A DNA stretch of 7,848 nt, taken from contig JAZBOH010000005.1 in the NCBI GenBank assembly GCA_036351055.1, forward strand, positions 1-7,848, in the 5' to 3' direction. The notes under the pieces are model-generated. The model did no database searches. It was given only the letters and a program-made list of their open reading frames with translations, and was not told the origin of the DNA. Below, piece after piece: positions 1 to 5,491 of the stretch (the stretch's first letter is position 1; every line of letters starts with the position of its first letter). Source of the stretch: JABDPF01 sp036351055. Its GTDB lineage: Bacteria > Pseudomonadota > Gammaproteobacteria > Xanthomonadales > SZUA-36. The position numbers and the translations under genes were made by a program.

Positions 1-30
1 AAAAAGCCCGGGTTTTGCCCGGGCTTTTTT
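1..30 (-). terminator. Bidirectional Rho-independent terminator
   Basis: A perfect 7-bp GC stem (6-12 with 18-24) closes a 5-base loop. It is flanked by A5 on the left and T6 on the right, so it can act on either strand. On the minus strand it lies about 32 bases past the stop of the DUF1801 gene and would end the phosphatase-DUF1801 transcript. It may also serve a plus-strand gene lying to the left of the window. Confidence 0.9.
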
Positions 31-61
31 ACTTCGGCGATCGCGGCCCTCGCCGCTCCAA

Positions 62-484
62 CTAGCTGCACTCGTATTTTTTGCGCATGACGGCCACCGA
101 GTCCCGGATAATCTCCTCCAGCACTCCGCGGTCCACCCCATCCAGGTTTTTCAGATACAGGCAGGACTTGCCGGTTTTGTAAGGCCCCAGCTTGGCGAGC
201 TGTTCCTGGTAGCCGTCGAAACCCGGCATGATATAAACCGCCAACGCCGTTTTTCGCGGTGAAAACCCCGTGATAAAAAAATCACCCTCGCGCCCACTCT
301 CGTACCGGTAGTGGTATTGGCCGAAACCGACCATGCTGCTGCCCCACATTTTTGCCTCGCTGCCGGTGATTTCAGACATCAGGGCGAGCAGGTCCCGACT
401 GTCTTTACGTTTTTGTTCCTGATCAACCGAGTTGATGAAGTCTTCGACGCTGGTCCCGGTTTCGGTGGTCTTGTTGCCGCTCAT
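62..484 (-). CDS. DUF1801 (YdhG-like) domain protein
   Basis: This is a 140-residue soluble protein with no signal peptide or membrane segment. The whole length resembles the DUF1801/YdhG-like fold (related to the frataxin-like YdhG/YjbR group). Visible features are an N-terminal helical stretch with VEDFINSVD, the central MWGSSMVGFGQYHYRYESGR segment (about residues 46-65), FFITGFSPRKTALAVYIMPG (about 69-88), and a C-terminal basic segment with GKSCLYLKNLDG. These are typical of the family, whose biochemical role is not established. The ATG at 484 is preceded by AGGAG (492-496 on the plus strand) with a 7-base gap, placed inside the end of the upstream phosphatase gene. Only 4 bases separate that gene's stop from this start, so the two are almost certainly co-transcribed, ending at the terminator at 1-30. 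The family call is from recognition of conserved segments; the function is unknown. Confidence 0.85.
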   Translation of the reverse strand: MSGNKTTETGTSVEDFINSVDQEQKRKDSRDLLALMSEITGSEAKMWGSSMVGFGQYHYRYESGREGDFFITGFSPRKTALAVYIMPGFDGYQEQLAKLGPYKTGKSCLYLKNLDGVDRGVLEEIIRDSVAVMRKKYECS

Positions 485-488
485 TGGC

Positions 489-2198
489 TCACTCCTGCGG
501 TGTTTCGAGCACTTCGGCCAGGAGTTGGCCGCGGGTGCCCGAAGGCTGCTTCACGCCGACAAAAGTAGACAGCGTGGGGGCGATATCCACGGTATACACC
601 TCGCGGTCGACAACCCTGGGTTGCAGGCCGGAACCGGCAAAAATGATCGGCACGTAGGTATCGTAACGCCATGGCGAGCCGTGCGTGGAGGCCACCAGCA
701 GGCCTTCCATGTCGTTGATGAACCAGTTGGGTTCGAAGACCAGGAAGATGTCGCCTGAGCGCTTGGGGTGGAAATTTTTCAATACGGCGCTGTAGATTTT
801 GTTATCCGGCGTATTTCCAAGACGCAGCGCGGTGCTTGAGACAGCGGTGTACACGCCCTTGAATTTCGAGATCTCGGCTGCGACGGCGGCCTCCAGGGCC
901 CTGGTGTCGATCGCTGGATTCGTTATCACTTCCTGGCTGAAATAGACATAGGGGTGATTGTAGGTCTCGATGAGTTTGCCTTCGATTCCGAACAGTTGCT
1001 TGATGCGCGCGATGGCGGATTCCCGGTCCCACTCCTCCGGGTTGACGTAACCGGCGGGAATGCCCAGGGAGTTCAGGTAGCCCGGCGTGTCAGGTCCGCC
1101 GTGGTCTGCCGAGAGCACAATGAGCGTATTTTCCAGTCCGACCTGTGCATCGACAGTGGCCATCAGCTTTGCCAGCGTGCGGTCAAGGCGCAGGATGTTT
1201 TCTTCCGACTCGAGACTGGAGGGGCCGAACGTGTGGCCCACGTAGTCGGTTGCCGAGAAGCTGATACTCAGGAAGTCGGTGATTTCATCCTGGCCCAGTC
1301 GTTCGTTGACCAGCGCGGCCGTGGCGAAGTCGAGCACCAGTTCATCACCGGCCGGGCTGACGGTCAGCAGGGTCGTGAAATACGGGCTGTCACCGTCACC
1401 AAAAGGATGCGGAAACACCCGGCCAAAGCCACCGATGTCGGCTTCCCAGGGACGGTCGTCGGAGGCGCCGAAAAAGTAACTGTCACGGTCGTGCATCAGT
1501 TCCCAGTCCGTGTTGGCATAACGCTGGGGATATTGCTGGCTGTTCCACTCGTTGACCCATTCCGGGTAACTGTCCAGGTAGTAGTTACTGGTAACGAACT
1601 CTCCGCTGGCCTTGGAAAACCAGTAAGCGGTGCCCGCATGGCCCGCCATGGAAATCGCACCGCGGTCTTTTACCGAAATGCCCACGACCTTGGACTGCCC
1701 GCCGTTGGAGGCGCGCAGTTCGTCCGAAAACGTCGACGACAGGATGGCCCTGGGAGAGCGCCCTTCGGTCTTGGCCGCGCGCTGCGTGGGGTCGATCTCG
1801 GCATCGGCGTCAACATCCGAACCGGCCGTAAGCAGGCGGTAGTCCGGGTCTTCCACGTTGTAGGTGGTCTGGCCGGTTTCACGGTCGAACCAAAGGTTGC
1901 CGACCATGCCGTGCACCGACGGGTAGCTCCCAGTGGCCAGCGTCGTATGGCCGACAATGGTCTCGGTATTGGCATGCGGATGGTGCGCGTTGCGGTACAC
2001 GATCCCGTTTTCCAGCAGGTAGCGGAAACCACCCTCGCCCAGGCGGTCGTAATAGCGGGTCGGCAGGTCACCACGCAACTGGTCCACGGTGATCTGAAGC
2101 ACCAGCCTGGGTTTGTCCTGGCCGGCCGCGAACAGCGCCTGTGAAGTAAGAATCAGCGCCAGGCAAAGTCCCACGCGGACAGTGTTTTTTAAGGGCAT
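489..2198 (-). CDS. Secreted PafA-like alkaline phosphatase
   Basis: This 569-residue protein belongs to the alkaline phosphatase superfamily, close to PafA (type I phosphodiesterase/NPP fold), and probably releases phosphate from phosphomonoesters in the periplasm. The start at 2198 gives a signal peptide (basic KNTVR, then a hydrophobic core ending ALFAA near residue 25). Likely di-zinc ligands by comparison with PafA are D39 (in VDQLRGD), D318 and H322 (SATDYVGH), D365 and H366 (SADHGG) and H506 (STHGSPW). T80, just before IVGH, fits the nucleophile, and N101 in HGMVGN fits the active-site Asn 21 residues later. K177 and R179 in VKDRG match the PafA Lys/Arg pair that favours monoesters over diesters. 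Length is normal for the family. No Pho box was recognised in the short upstream gap, which would fit the phosphate-insensitive expression known for some PafA enzymes, though this is inference. The substrate is not determined by the sequence. Confidence 0.9.
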   Translation of the reverse strand: MPLKNTVRVGLCLALILTSQALFAAGQDKPRLVLQITVDQLRGDLPTRYYDRLGEGGFRYLLENGIVYRNAHHPHANTETIVGHTTLATGSYPSVHGMVGNLWFDRETGQTTYNVEDPDYRLLTAGSDVDADAEIDPTQRAAKTEGRSPRAILSSTFSDELRASNGGQSKVVGISVKDRGAISMAGHAGTAYWFSKASGEFVTSNYYLDSYPEWVNEWNSQQYPQRYANTDWELMHDRDSYFFGASDDRPWEADIGGFGRVFPHPFGDGDSPYFTTLLTVSPAGDELVLDFATAALVNERLGQDEITDFLSISFSATDYVGHTFGPSSLESEENILRLDRTLAKLMATVDAQVGLENTLIVLSADHGGPDTPGYLNSLGIPAGYVNPEEWDRESAIARIKQLFGIEGKLIETYNHPYVYFSQEVITNPAIDTRALEAAVAAEISKFKGVYTAVSSTALRLGNTPDNKIYSAVLKNFHPKRSGDIFLVFEPNWFINDMEGLLVASTHGSPWRYDTYVPIIFAGSGLQPRVVDREVYTVDIAPTLSTFVGVKQPSGTRGQLLAEVLETPQE

Positions 2199-2207
2199 CA
2201 ACGGTTT

Positions 2208-2212
2208 CTCCT
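2208..2212 (-). promoter_or_regulatory. Ribosome binding site fixing the phosphatase start
   Basis: AGGAG on the minus strand lies 9 bases before the ATG at 2198. The reading frame stays open upstream to 2387, but that extension crosses the terminator at 2252-2282 and the end of the neighbouring porin gene. This Shine-Dalgarno site and the signal peptide directly after 2198 decide for the shorter start. Confidence 0.85.
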
Positions 2213-2251
2213 GTTTTCCTGGTTGCATAAGGTAACATTTTGAGGCGATGC

Positions 2252-2282
2252 AAAAAAACGCCCCGGTTTTCGGGGCGCTTTT
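2252..2282 (-). terminator. Rho-independent terminator of the TorF-type porin gene
   Basis: A 7-bp stem (2259-2265 with 2271-2277) closes a GTTTT loop. On the minus strand it is followed by T7 (2252-2258). It lies 34-65 bases past the stop of the porin gene and just ahead of the phosphatase start, so it separates the two minus-strand units. A short T run on the other side makes it weakly bidirectional. Confidence 0.9.
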
Positions 2283-2316
2283 CGGGGCCGCCGGGAAGGC
2301 GGGCAGAGGCCTGAAT

Positions 2317-3033
2317 TCAGAAGCTCTTCGAGAGCGAGAACACTGCCGTATCGTCCCCCCAGCTGTATCCGAATACATCTTCCTCATCGAGGTCCGTACC
2401 CACCCAGGCCAGACCGAGGTCTACACCGACTACTGACCAGGTCACACCAACGGAGTAGTCAACGTAGTGCCCTTTATCCGATGAAAGGAAACCGTCCTCG
2501 TCGAAATAGTTGTAACCGGCGTGAAGGGAGAGCGCCCAGTTTTCGGCAAAGCCCCAGTCATAACCGGCCTGCAGGTACCAGAACGAACCCGCATTGCCAT
2601 AGTAATCATCCGAATAGGCCACGCCCAGGCTGAGGTCACGCCAGCCGTAGTTTGCGTAGATTTCCTGGTAATTACCTTCCCCATTGCTGTTGTCGCCGGG
2701 GTAGGCGTAATAAATGTAGCCCAGGTCGATACTGGAGTTCTCACCGAGATCCGTTCCCCAACCGGCATAGATATCCAGTTCGAGGCTGCCGTCAAAACCC
2801 GACACGCTGTCAAAGTCGACCGAGGAACCCCAGGTGCCAACGTAGAAACCATTTTCAGCGGCATAGTCGAAGCCGGCCTGAATGGCGAAATCTTCATTGG
2901 ACTGCGATATTCCGCGGAATCGGTAATCGCTCACCAGTGCCGCATTGGCGCTGATCTCGGCCCGGGCGTCAGTGGTAACACCGGCCAGGGAGGCCAATGC
3001 AAGTGCGGTGGTAAAGGCAAATTTCTTGTACAT
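2317..3033 (-). CDS. TorF family putative outer-membrane porin
   Basis: This 238-residue protein has a signal peptide (MYKK, hydrophobic core, cleavage after ARA near residue 25). A beta-rich mature part follows, with alternating aromatic and polar residues and a terminal phenylalanine (SLSKSF), as expected for an outer-membrane beta barrel. The segment SDYRFRGISQSNEDFAIQAG (35-54) is the hallmark of the TorF/TIGR02001 family, and GFYVGTWGSSVDF (62-74) and LDIYAGW (86-92) support it. The length fits the family's usual 220-250 residues. The family is presumed to form channels, but the cargo is unknown. The gene is a single unit with its own terminator. Upstream lie a sigma-54 type promoter candidate and paired direct repeats, which suggest condition-dependent expression by an enhancer-binding protein. 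The start is fixed by GGAG 7 bases before ATG 3033; an upstream in-frame ATG at 3057 would spoil the signal peptide. Confidence 0.9.
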   Translation of the reverse strand: MYKKFAFTTALALASLAGVTTDARAEISANAALVSDYRFRGISQSNEDFAIQAGFDYAAENGFYVGTWGSSVDFDSVSGFDGSLELDIYAGWGTDLGENSSIDLGYIYYAYPGDNSNGEGNYQEIYANYGWRDLSLGVAYSDDYYGNAGSFWYLQAGYDWGFAENWALSLHAGYNYFDEDGFLSSDKGHYVDYSVGVTWSVVGVDLGLAWVGTDLDEEDVFGYSWGDDTAVFSLSKSF

Positions 3034-3040
3034 GGTGCAT

Positions 3041-3044
3041 CTCC
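3041..3044 (-). promoter_or_regulatory. Ribosome binding site of the TorF-type porin gene
   Basis: GGAG on the minus strand lies 7 bases before the ATG at 3033. It selects this start over the in-frame ATG at 3057, which would place WRC residues ahead of the basic n-region of the signal peptide. Confidence 0.8.
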
Positions 3045-3108
3045 AGGTAATGGTCATTAGATAAATTGACGAGGGTGCACGGTAGGCAGTCCCTTCTGAC
3101 CCTGTAGA

Positions 3109-3124
3109 TGCATTATTTGTGCCA
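3109..3124 (-). promoter_or_regulatory. Candidate sigma-54 (-24/-12) promoter
   Basis: On the minus strand the sequence is TGGCACAAATAATGCA. It matches the known sigma-54 consensus TGGCACG-N4-TTGCA at 10 of 12 defined positions, with the obligatory GG and GC exactly 10 bases apart (GG at 3122-3123, GC at 3110-3111 on the plus strand). Transcription would start near 3098 and give a leader of about 65 bases before the TorF-type porin ATG. The correct orientation, non-coding position and paired upstream repeats support it. No experiment or genome-wide motif score backs it here. Confidence 0.6.
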
Positions 3125-3130
3125 TCGCGT

Positions 3131-3166
3131 TAATCCATATGAAAAACAGAAACATAGCTTCTAAAC
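3131..3166. promoter_or_regulatory. AT-rich A-tract spacer, possible bend
   Basis: This AT-rich stretch in otherwise GC-rich DNA carries short A-tracts at 3142-3146, 3150-3152 and 3163-3165. It lies between the -24 element and the paired direct repeats. Such a segment could help DNA loop between activator sites and a sigma-54 promoter. No clear IHF consensus (WATCAR-N4-TTR) was found in it, so any bending would be intrinsic or due to another protein. Confidence 0.3.
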
Positions 3167-3171
3167 CGATT

Positions 3172-3189
3172 CCGGGAGTCTCGTCCCGG
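3172..3189. repeat. Inverted repeat next to the upstream direct repeats
   Basis: CCGGGA (3172-3177) and TCCCGG (3184-3189) form a perfect 6-bp inverted repeat around a 6-base centre. No T run follows on either strand, so it is not a typical terminator. Its right arm overlaps the first two bases of direct repeat copy 1. It could be an operator or chance in GC-rich DNA. Confidence 0.4.
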
Positions 3190-3206
3190 TGCATCAATAG
3201 CGAGCG
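3188..3206. repeat. Direct repeat copy 1, putative activator site
   Basis: This 19-base element begins GGTGCATCAA and matches copy 2 (3219-3237) at 16 of 19 positions, with the first 10 identical. The copies are 31 bases apart, close to three helical turns, so both would face the same side of the DNA. This copy sits about 65 bases upstream of the -24 element of the porin promoter candidate, within the range used by enhancer-binding activators. It is not a full NtrC palindrome, although GGTGCA equals an NtrC half-site. Confidence 0.5.
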
Positions 3207-3218
3207 TAATCCAGGCAA

Positions 3219-3237
3219 GGTGCATCAAAAACGGGCG
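3219..3237. repeat. Direct repeat copy 2, putative activator site
   Basis: This is the second copy of the 19-base element (see 3188-3206), also beginning GGTGCATCAA. It lies roughly 120-140 bases upstream of the inferred start of porin transcription near 3098. Its end overlaps the weak terminator-like hairpin of the cobalamin adenosyltransferase gene. Confidence 0.5.
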
Positions 3238-3252
3238 GCGGGAGACGGCCCG
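3227..3252 (-). terminator. Weak possible terminator of the adenosyltransferase gene
   Basis: On the minus strand a 5-bp GC stem (3248-3252 with 3232-3236) with an 11-base loop is followed by T5 (3227-3231). It lies about 80-105 bases past the PduO stop. The stem is short and the loop long, so this is only a candidate. No better terminator was seen between 3252 and 3332. Confidence 0.3.
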
Positions 3253-3332
3253 GGTTCCGGCATCGGCAAGGTCCGGAAAGTCCTCGATAGAATTTGACCC
3301 GGGCGTCTGGGCAAGAGCGCTTTTGGCCGGGC

Positions 3333-3887
3333 TCAGCCGCGCTGGTCGCCGTGCACCCAGATCACTTCGGCGCCGCCATCATGCCGGGCCAGGACCCGCG
3401 CGATAACAAACAGCAGGTCTGAAAGGCGGTTGAGGTAGCGGATGGATACCTCGTTTATGTCCTCTTCCCGGGACAAGCTGATCAGGCGCCGCTCGGCGCG
3501 GCGCGCGATCGTGCGCGCCAGGTGGCACCTTGCGGCCGATTCCGAACCTCCTGGAAGGATGAAGTCCTTCAGCGGGGGCAGGTCCTCATTGAATGAATCG
3601 AGGTCATTTTCCAGGGCGCTGACGTAAGCGTCCGGGACCAGGGTATAGCCGGGCATGCACAACTCACCGCCCAGGTCGAACAGTTCATGCTGCGTCCGGA
3701 CCAGGCAGGCACGTACCTCATCGGGCAGTTCCGCGGACAGCAGCAAGCCGGTTGCACTGTTGAGTTCATCCACCGTGCCGTAGGCTTCCACCCTCAGGTT
3801 GTCCTTGTCCACGCGCGAACCGTCGCCGAGGCCGGTCGTGCCCTTGTCACCCGTGCGGGTGTAGATCTTTGATAATCGATTTCCCAT
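3333..3887 (-). CDS. PduO-type cob(I)yrinic acid a,c-diamide / cobalamin adenosyltransferase
   Basis: This 184-residue cytosolic enzyme transfers the adenosyl group of ATP to cob(I)alamin (or its precursor), making coenzyme B12. The N-terminal ATP-binding motif TRTGDKGTTGLGDGSRV spans residues 10-26. It is followed by VEAYGTVDELNS (33-44), the central LPGGSESAARCHLARTIARR (111-130) and RYLNRLSDLLFVIAR (150-164), all signatures of the PduO/MMAB trimeric helical-bundle family. Length is typical. The start at 3887 (MGNRLSKIYTRTG) agrees with family N-termini; an in-frame ATG at 3923 adds an unlikely cysteine- and aromatic-rich leader. No Shine-Dalgarno precedes 3887, but TACAAT lies just upstream, which raises a leaderless transcript. 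The gene is divergent from the CoA racemase-like gene. Adenosylcobalamin-dependent enzymes such as methylmalonyl-CoA mutase are likely users, but none is in the window. Confidence 0.95.
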   Translation of the reverse strand: MGNRLSKIYTRTGDKGTTGLGDGSRVDKDNLRVEAYGTVDELNSATGLLLSAELPDEVRACLVRTQHELFDLGGELCMPGYTLVPDAYVSALENDLDSFNEDLPPLKDFILPGGSESAARCHLARTIARRAERRLISLSREEDINEVSIRYLNRLSDLLFVIARVLARHDGGAEVIWVHGDQRG

Positions 3888-3893
3888 GCGCGC

Positions 3894-3899
3894 ATTGTA
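3894..3899 (-). promoter_or_regulatory. Candidate -10 element (TACAAT), possibly leaderless
   Basis: TACAAT on the minus strand (5 of 6 to TATAAT) ends 6 bases before the ATG at 3887. Transcription would therefore begin at or within a base or two of the start codon. No convincing -35 hexamer lies 16-18 bases upstream. It coincides with the missing ribosome binding site of this gene. Confidence 0.4.
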
Positions 3900-4012
3900 G
3901 GGGCAAAAGTACCGGCAAGCCATGCCCCTTGGCTCGGAGGCGCTGGCTGTCGAAAGGATCGCGAAAGGGATAAACTGGCTGGCTTACAAACCCGTTTTAC
4001 CAGGAGTTCCCG

Positions 4013-5125
4013 ATGGGCCCACTGCAAGGATTCAAAGTCATCGAAATAGCAGGTATCGGCCCCAGCCAATACTGCGGCATGTTGCTGGCGGACATGGGCG
4101 CCGAGATTCTGCGTATCGAACGCCACGGTGGCGGCGGTATCGGCTTTGACATCCCGGAGCAGTTCAACCTGATGAACCGGGGGCGCTCGACACTCACGGT
4201 GGACCTGAAATCGCAGCAGGGTGCAGCGCTTGTACTGCGCCTGTGTGAGAAGGCAGACGCCTTCTTCGAGGGCTTCCGGCCGGGCGTGATGGAGCGCCTT
4301 GGGCTGGGACCCGACACTTGCATGGAACGCAATCCGCGACTGGTATATGGCCGCATGACCGGCTGGGGTCAGGATGGGCCCCTGGCGGAACGTGCCGGGC
4401 ACGATGCCAACTTCGTTGCGCTCTCCGGGGTAATGAACCTGATCGGTGAAAAAGGCAGCGGGCCGCTCTATCCGCCGATGCTGGCCGGTGACCTTGCCGG
4501 TGGCGGAGCCTACCTGGCCATGGGTTTGCTGGCGGCCCTGCTGGAGGCTTCCCGTTCCGGAAAAGGCCAGGTCATCGACGCCGCGATCATCGACGGGACC
4601 TTAAACATGCTGACTCCGTTTCATGGTTTCATGGCGGCGGGCATGTGGCGTAAAAAAGGCCAGAACATGCTGGACGGAGACGCGCCATTCGTCGCCGCAT
4701 ATCTCACCGCGGACGACAGGCATATTTTTGTCTCGCCGCTCGAGCCGAAGTTTTTCAGGAATATGCTTGAATTGATGGGCATCGACGATCTGGATACTGC
4801 CCGGCAATATGACCCGGGTTACTGGCCGGTTATCCGTCAGCGCCTGGAAACCGTTTTTCGGACCAGGTCACGTGACGACTGGGCCGACATCCTGGAAGGC
4901 GCAGACGCCTGCTGTACACCGGTGCTTGATCCCGGTGAAACGGCGGGGCATGCGCATATCCAGGCCAGGCAACTCATGGTCGAGGTGGACGGCGTCAGCC
5001 AACCCGCACCAGCGCCCCGTTTTTCAAGGACGAAATCGGTGCTCAGACATGGCCCGGGCGGATCGAAACCCGCCCGTGACATACTCATCGACTGGGGCCT
5101 GGACCCCGGCGATAGCGAAGTTTAG
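4013..5125 (+). CDS. Alpha-methylacyl-CoA racemase-like family III CoA transferase
   Basis: This 370-residue cytosolic protein is of the CaiB/BaiF family III CoA-transferase fold and is most like alpha-methylacyl-CoA racemase (AMACR/MCR), which inverts the 2-methyl centre of branched acyl-CoAs before beta-oxidation. Motifs in order are LQGFKVIEIAGIGP (4-17), MNRGRSTLTVDLK (54-66), a GFRPGVMERLGLG segment (87-99), YGRMTGWGQDGP (112-123), AGHDANFVALSG (128-139) and AGDLAGGG (158-165). H130, D160 and E244 (in LEPKFF) line up with the catalytic His126/Asp156/Glu241 of Mycobacterium MCR, which favours racemase over transferase. The length is usual. ATG 4013 has AGGAG at 4002-4006 with a 6-base gap. 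The gene is divergent from the cobalamin adenosyltransferase, and its TAG stop overlaps by 4 bases the stop of the convergent lipoprotein gene. The substrate (methyl-branched fatty, bile-acid-like or other acyl-CoA) cannot be read from the sequence. Confidence 0.9.
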   Translation: MGPLQGFKVIEIAGIGPSQYCGMLLADMGAEILRIERHGGGGIGFDIPEQFNLMNRGRSTLTVDLKSQQGAALVLRLCEKADAFFEGFRPGVMERLGLGPDTCMERNPRLVYGRMTGWGQDGPLAERAGHDANFVALSGVMNLIGEKGSGPLYPPMLAGDLAGGGAYLAMGLLAALLEASRSGKGQVIDAAIIDGTLNMLTPFHGFMAAGMWRKKGQNMLDGDAPFVAAYLTADDRHIFVSPLEPKFFRNMLELMGIDDLDTARQYDPGYWPVIRQRLETVFRTRSRDDWADILEGADACCTPVLDPGETAGHAHIQARQLMVEVDGVSQPAPAPRFSRTKSVLRHGPGGSKPARDILIDWGLDPGDSEV

Positions 5126-5388
5126 TCAGATCGGCCAACGCAATTCTTGGCGTAGTCGGCGGCTTCGCTCGCCGTCCAGTCAACCTTGTCTTTTTTCTCC
5201 ATTTTTTCACACCAGTTATTGGGGTCAACGCCGAGCACGCAATACTTGGTGTAGTCACCGGCTTCTTCCATCGTCCACTGGGACTTGGGTTTTTCTTTCA
5301 GTTTTTCACACCAGCTGTCACTACCGACACGGTCACATGCCGTGATGGAAAACGTGATCAATACGAGGGCAAGCAATTTCAGTTTCAT
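5122..5388 (-). CDS. Small lipoprotein with two tandem DUF3012 units
   Basis: This is an 88-residue precursor. Residues 1-18 form a lipoprotein signal peptide: KLK, a hydrophobic core, then the lipobox ITAC with C18 as the lipidated cysteine. Asp19 at +2 is the known Lol-avoidance residue in E. coli, suggesting retention in the inner membrane facing the periplasm. The mature part holds two copies of a 25-residue unit, 26-50 and 59-83, each starting WCEK, containing WT and EA-DY-K, and ending in Cys. The copies share 14 of 25 residues and repeat every 33 residues. This is the DUF3012 pattern, a gammaproteobacterial family of unknown function that often occurs as a single unit. The four cysteines outside the lipobox (27, 50, 60, 83) could form one disulfide per unit. 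AAGGAG at 5396-5401 lies 7 bases before ATG 5388, and a TATAAT box lies just upstream. Confidence 0.88.
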   Translation of the reverse strand: MKLKLLALVLITFSITACDRVGSDSWCEKLKEKPKSQWTMEEAGDYTKYCVLGVDPNNWCEKMEKKDKVDWTASEAADYAKNCVGRSD

Positions 5389-5413
5389 CGACTCTCTCCT
5401 TTCTGCTGGGAAA

Positions 5414-5419
5414 ATTATA
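5414..5419 (-). promoter_or_regulatory. Perfect -10 box of the lipoprotein gene
   Basis: TATAAT on the minus strand would place the transcript start near 5407, about 20 bases before the ATG at 5388 and just ahead of its ribosome binding site. No good -35 hexamer is present at 16-18 bases and there is no extended -10 TG, so an activator may be needed or the site is weak. Confidence 0.45.
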
Positions 5420-5491
5420 GCGTGGTCTCAAAATAATAGTTGCGATGTGTCAGACTGAAGGGGCTACGGCCGGCCAGAGACAAACAGACCC

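Noticed and set aside
954..2144. Plus-strand 396-codon open frame
   Set aside because: It lies entirely antisense to the well-supported phosphatase gene, has no recognisable domain and has composition typical of a GC-rich shadow frame.
2199..2387. N-terminal extension of the phosphatase to 2387 (or to the ATG at 2228)
   Set aside because: The extension crosses the terminator at 2252-2282 and the end of the porin gene, its residues are low-quality (Arg/Ser/Pro rich), and a strong AGGAG plus signal peptide mark the start at 2198.
3034..3057. Upstream ATG at 3057 for the porin
   Set aside because: It would add MTITWRCT before the signal peptide; GGAG is correctly spaced only for ATG 3033.
2521..3060. 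Plus-strand 179-codon open frame
   Set aside because: It is antisense to the porin gene, which has a signal peptide, family motifs and a terminal Phe.
3177..3224. Full NtrC palindromes at the direct repeats
   Set aside because: GGTGCA matches one half-site, but the expected TGCACY partner 11 bases away is absent in both copies.
3255..3278. Inverted repeat TTCCGG ... CCGGAA as terminator
   Set aside because: The loop is 12 bases and no T run follows on either strand.
3888..3923. Upstream ATG at 3923 for the cobalamin adenosyltransferase
   Set aside because: The extra residues do not resemble the family N-terminus, and the only purine run (AAGGGG) is too close to that ATG to serve as a ribosome binding site.
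3794..4402. Minus-strand 202-codon open frame
   Set aside because: It overlaps both the adenosyltransferase in another frame and the racemase gene in antisense, with no recognisable motifs.
5432..5437. AATAAT as -10 box for the permease
   Set aside because: It matches 5 of 6 positions, but the sequence 17 bases upstream (GGAAAA) is no -35 element, and the AT-rich patch is better explained by the divergent TATAAT box.
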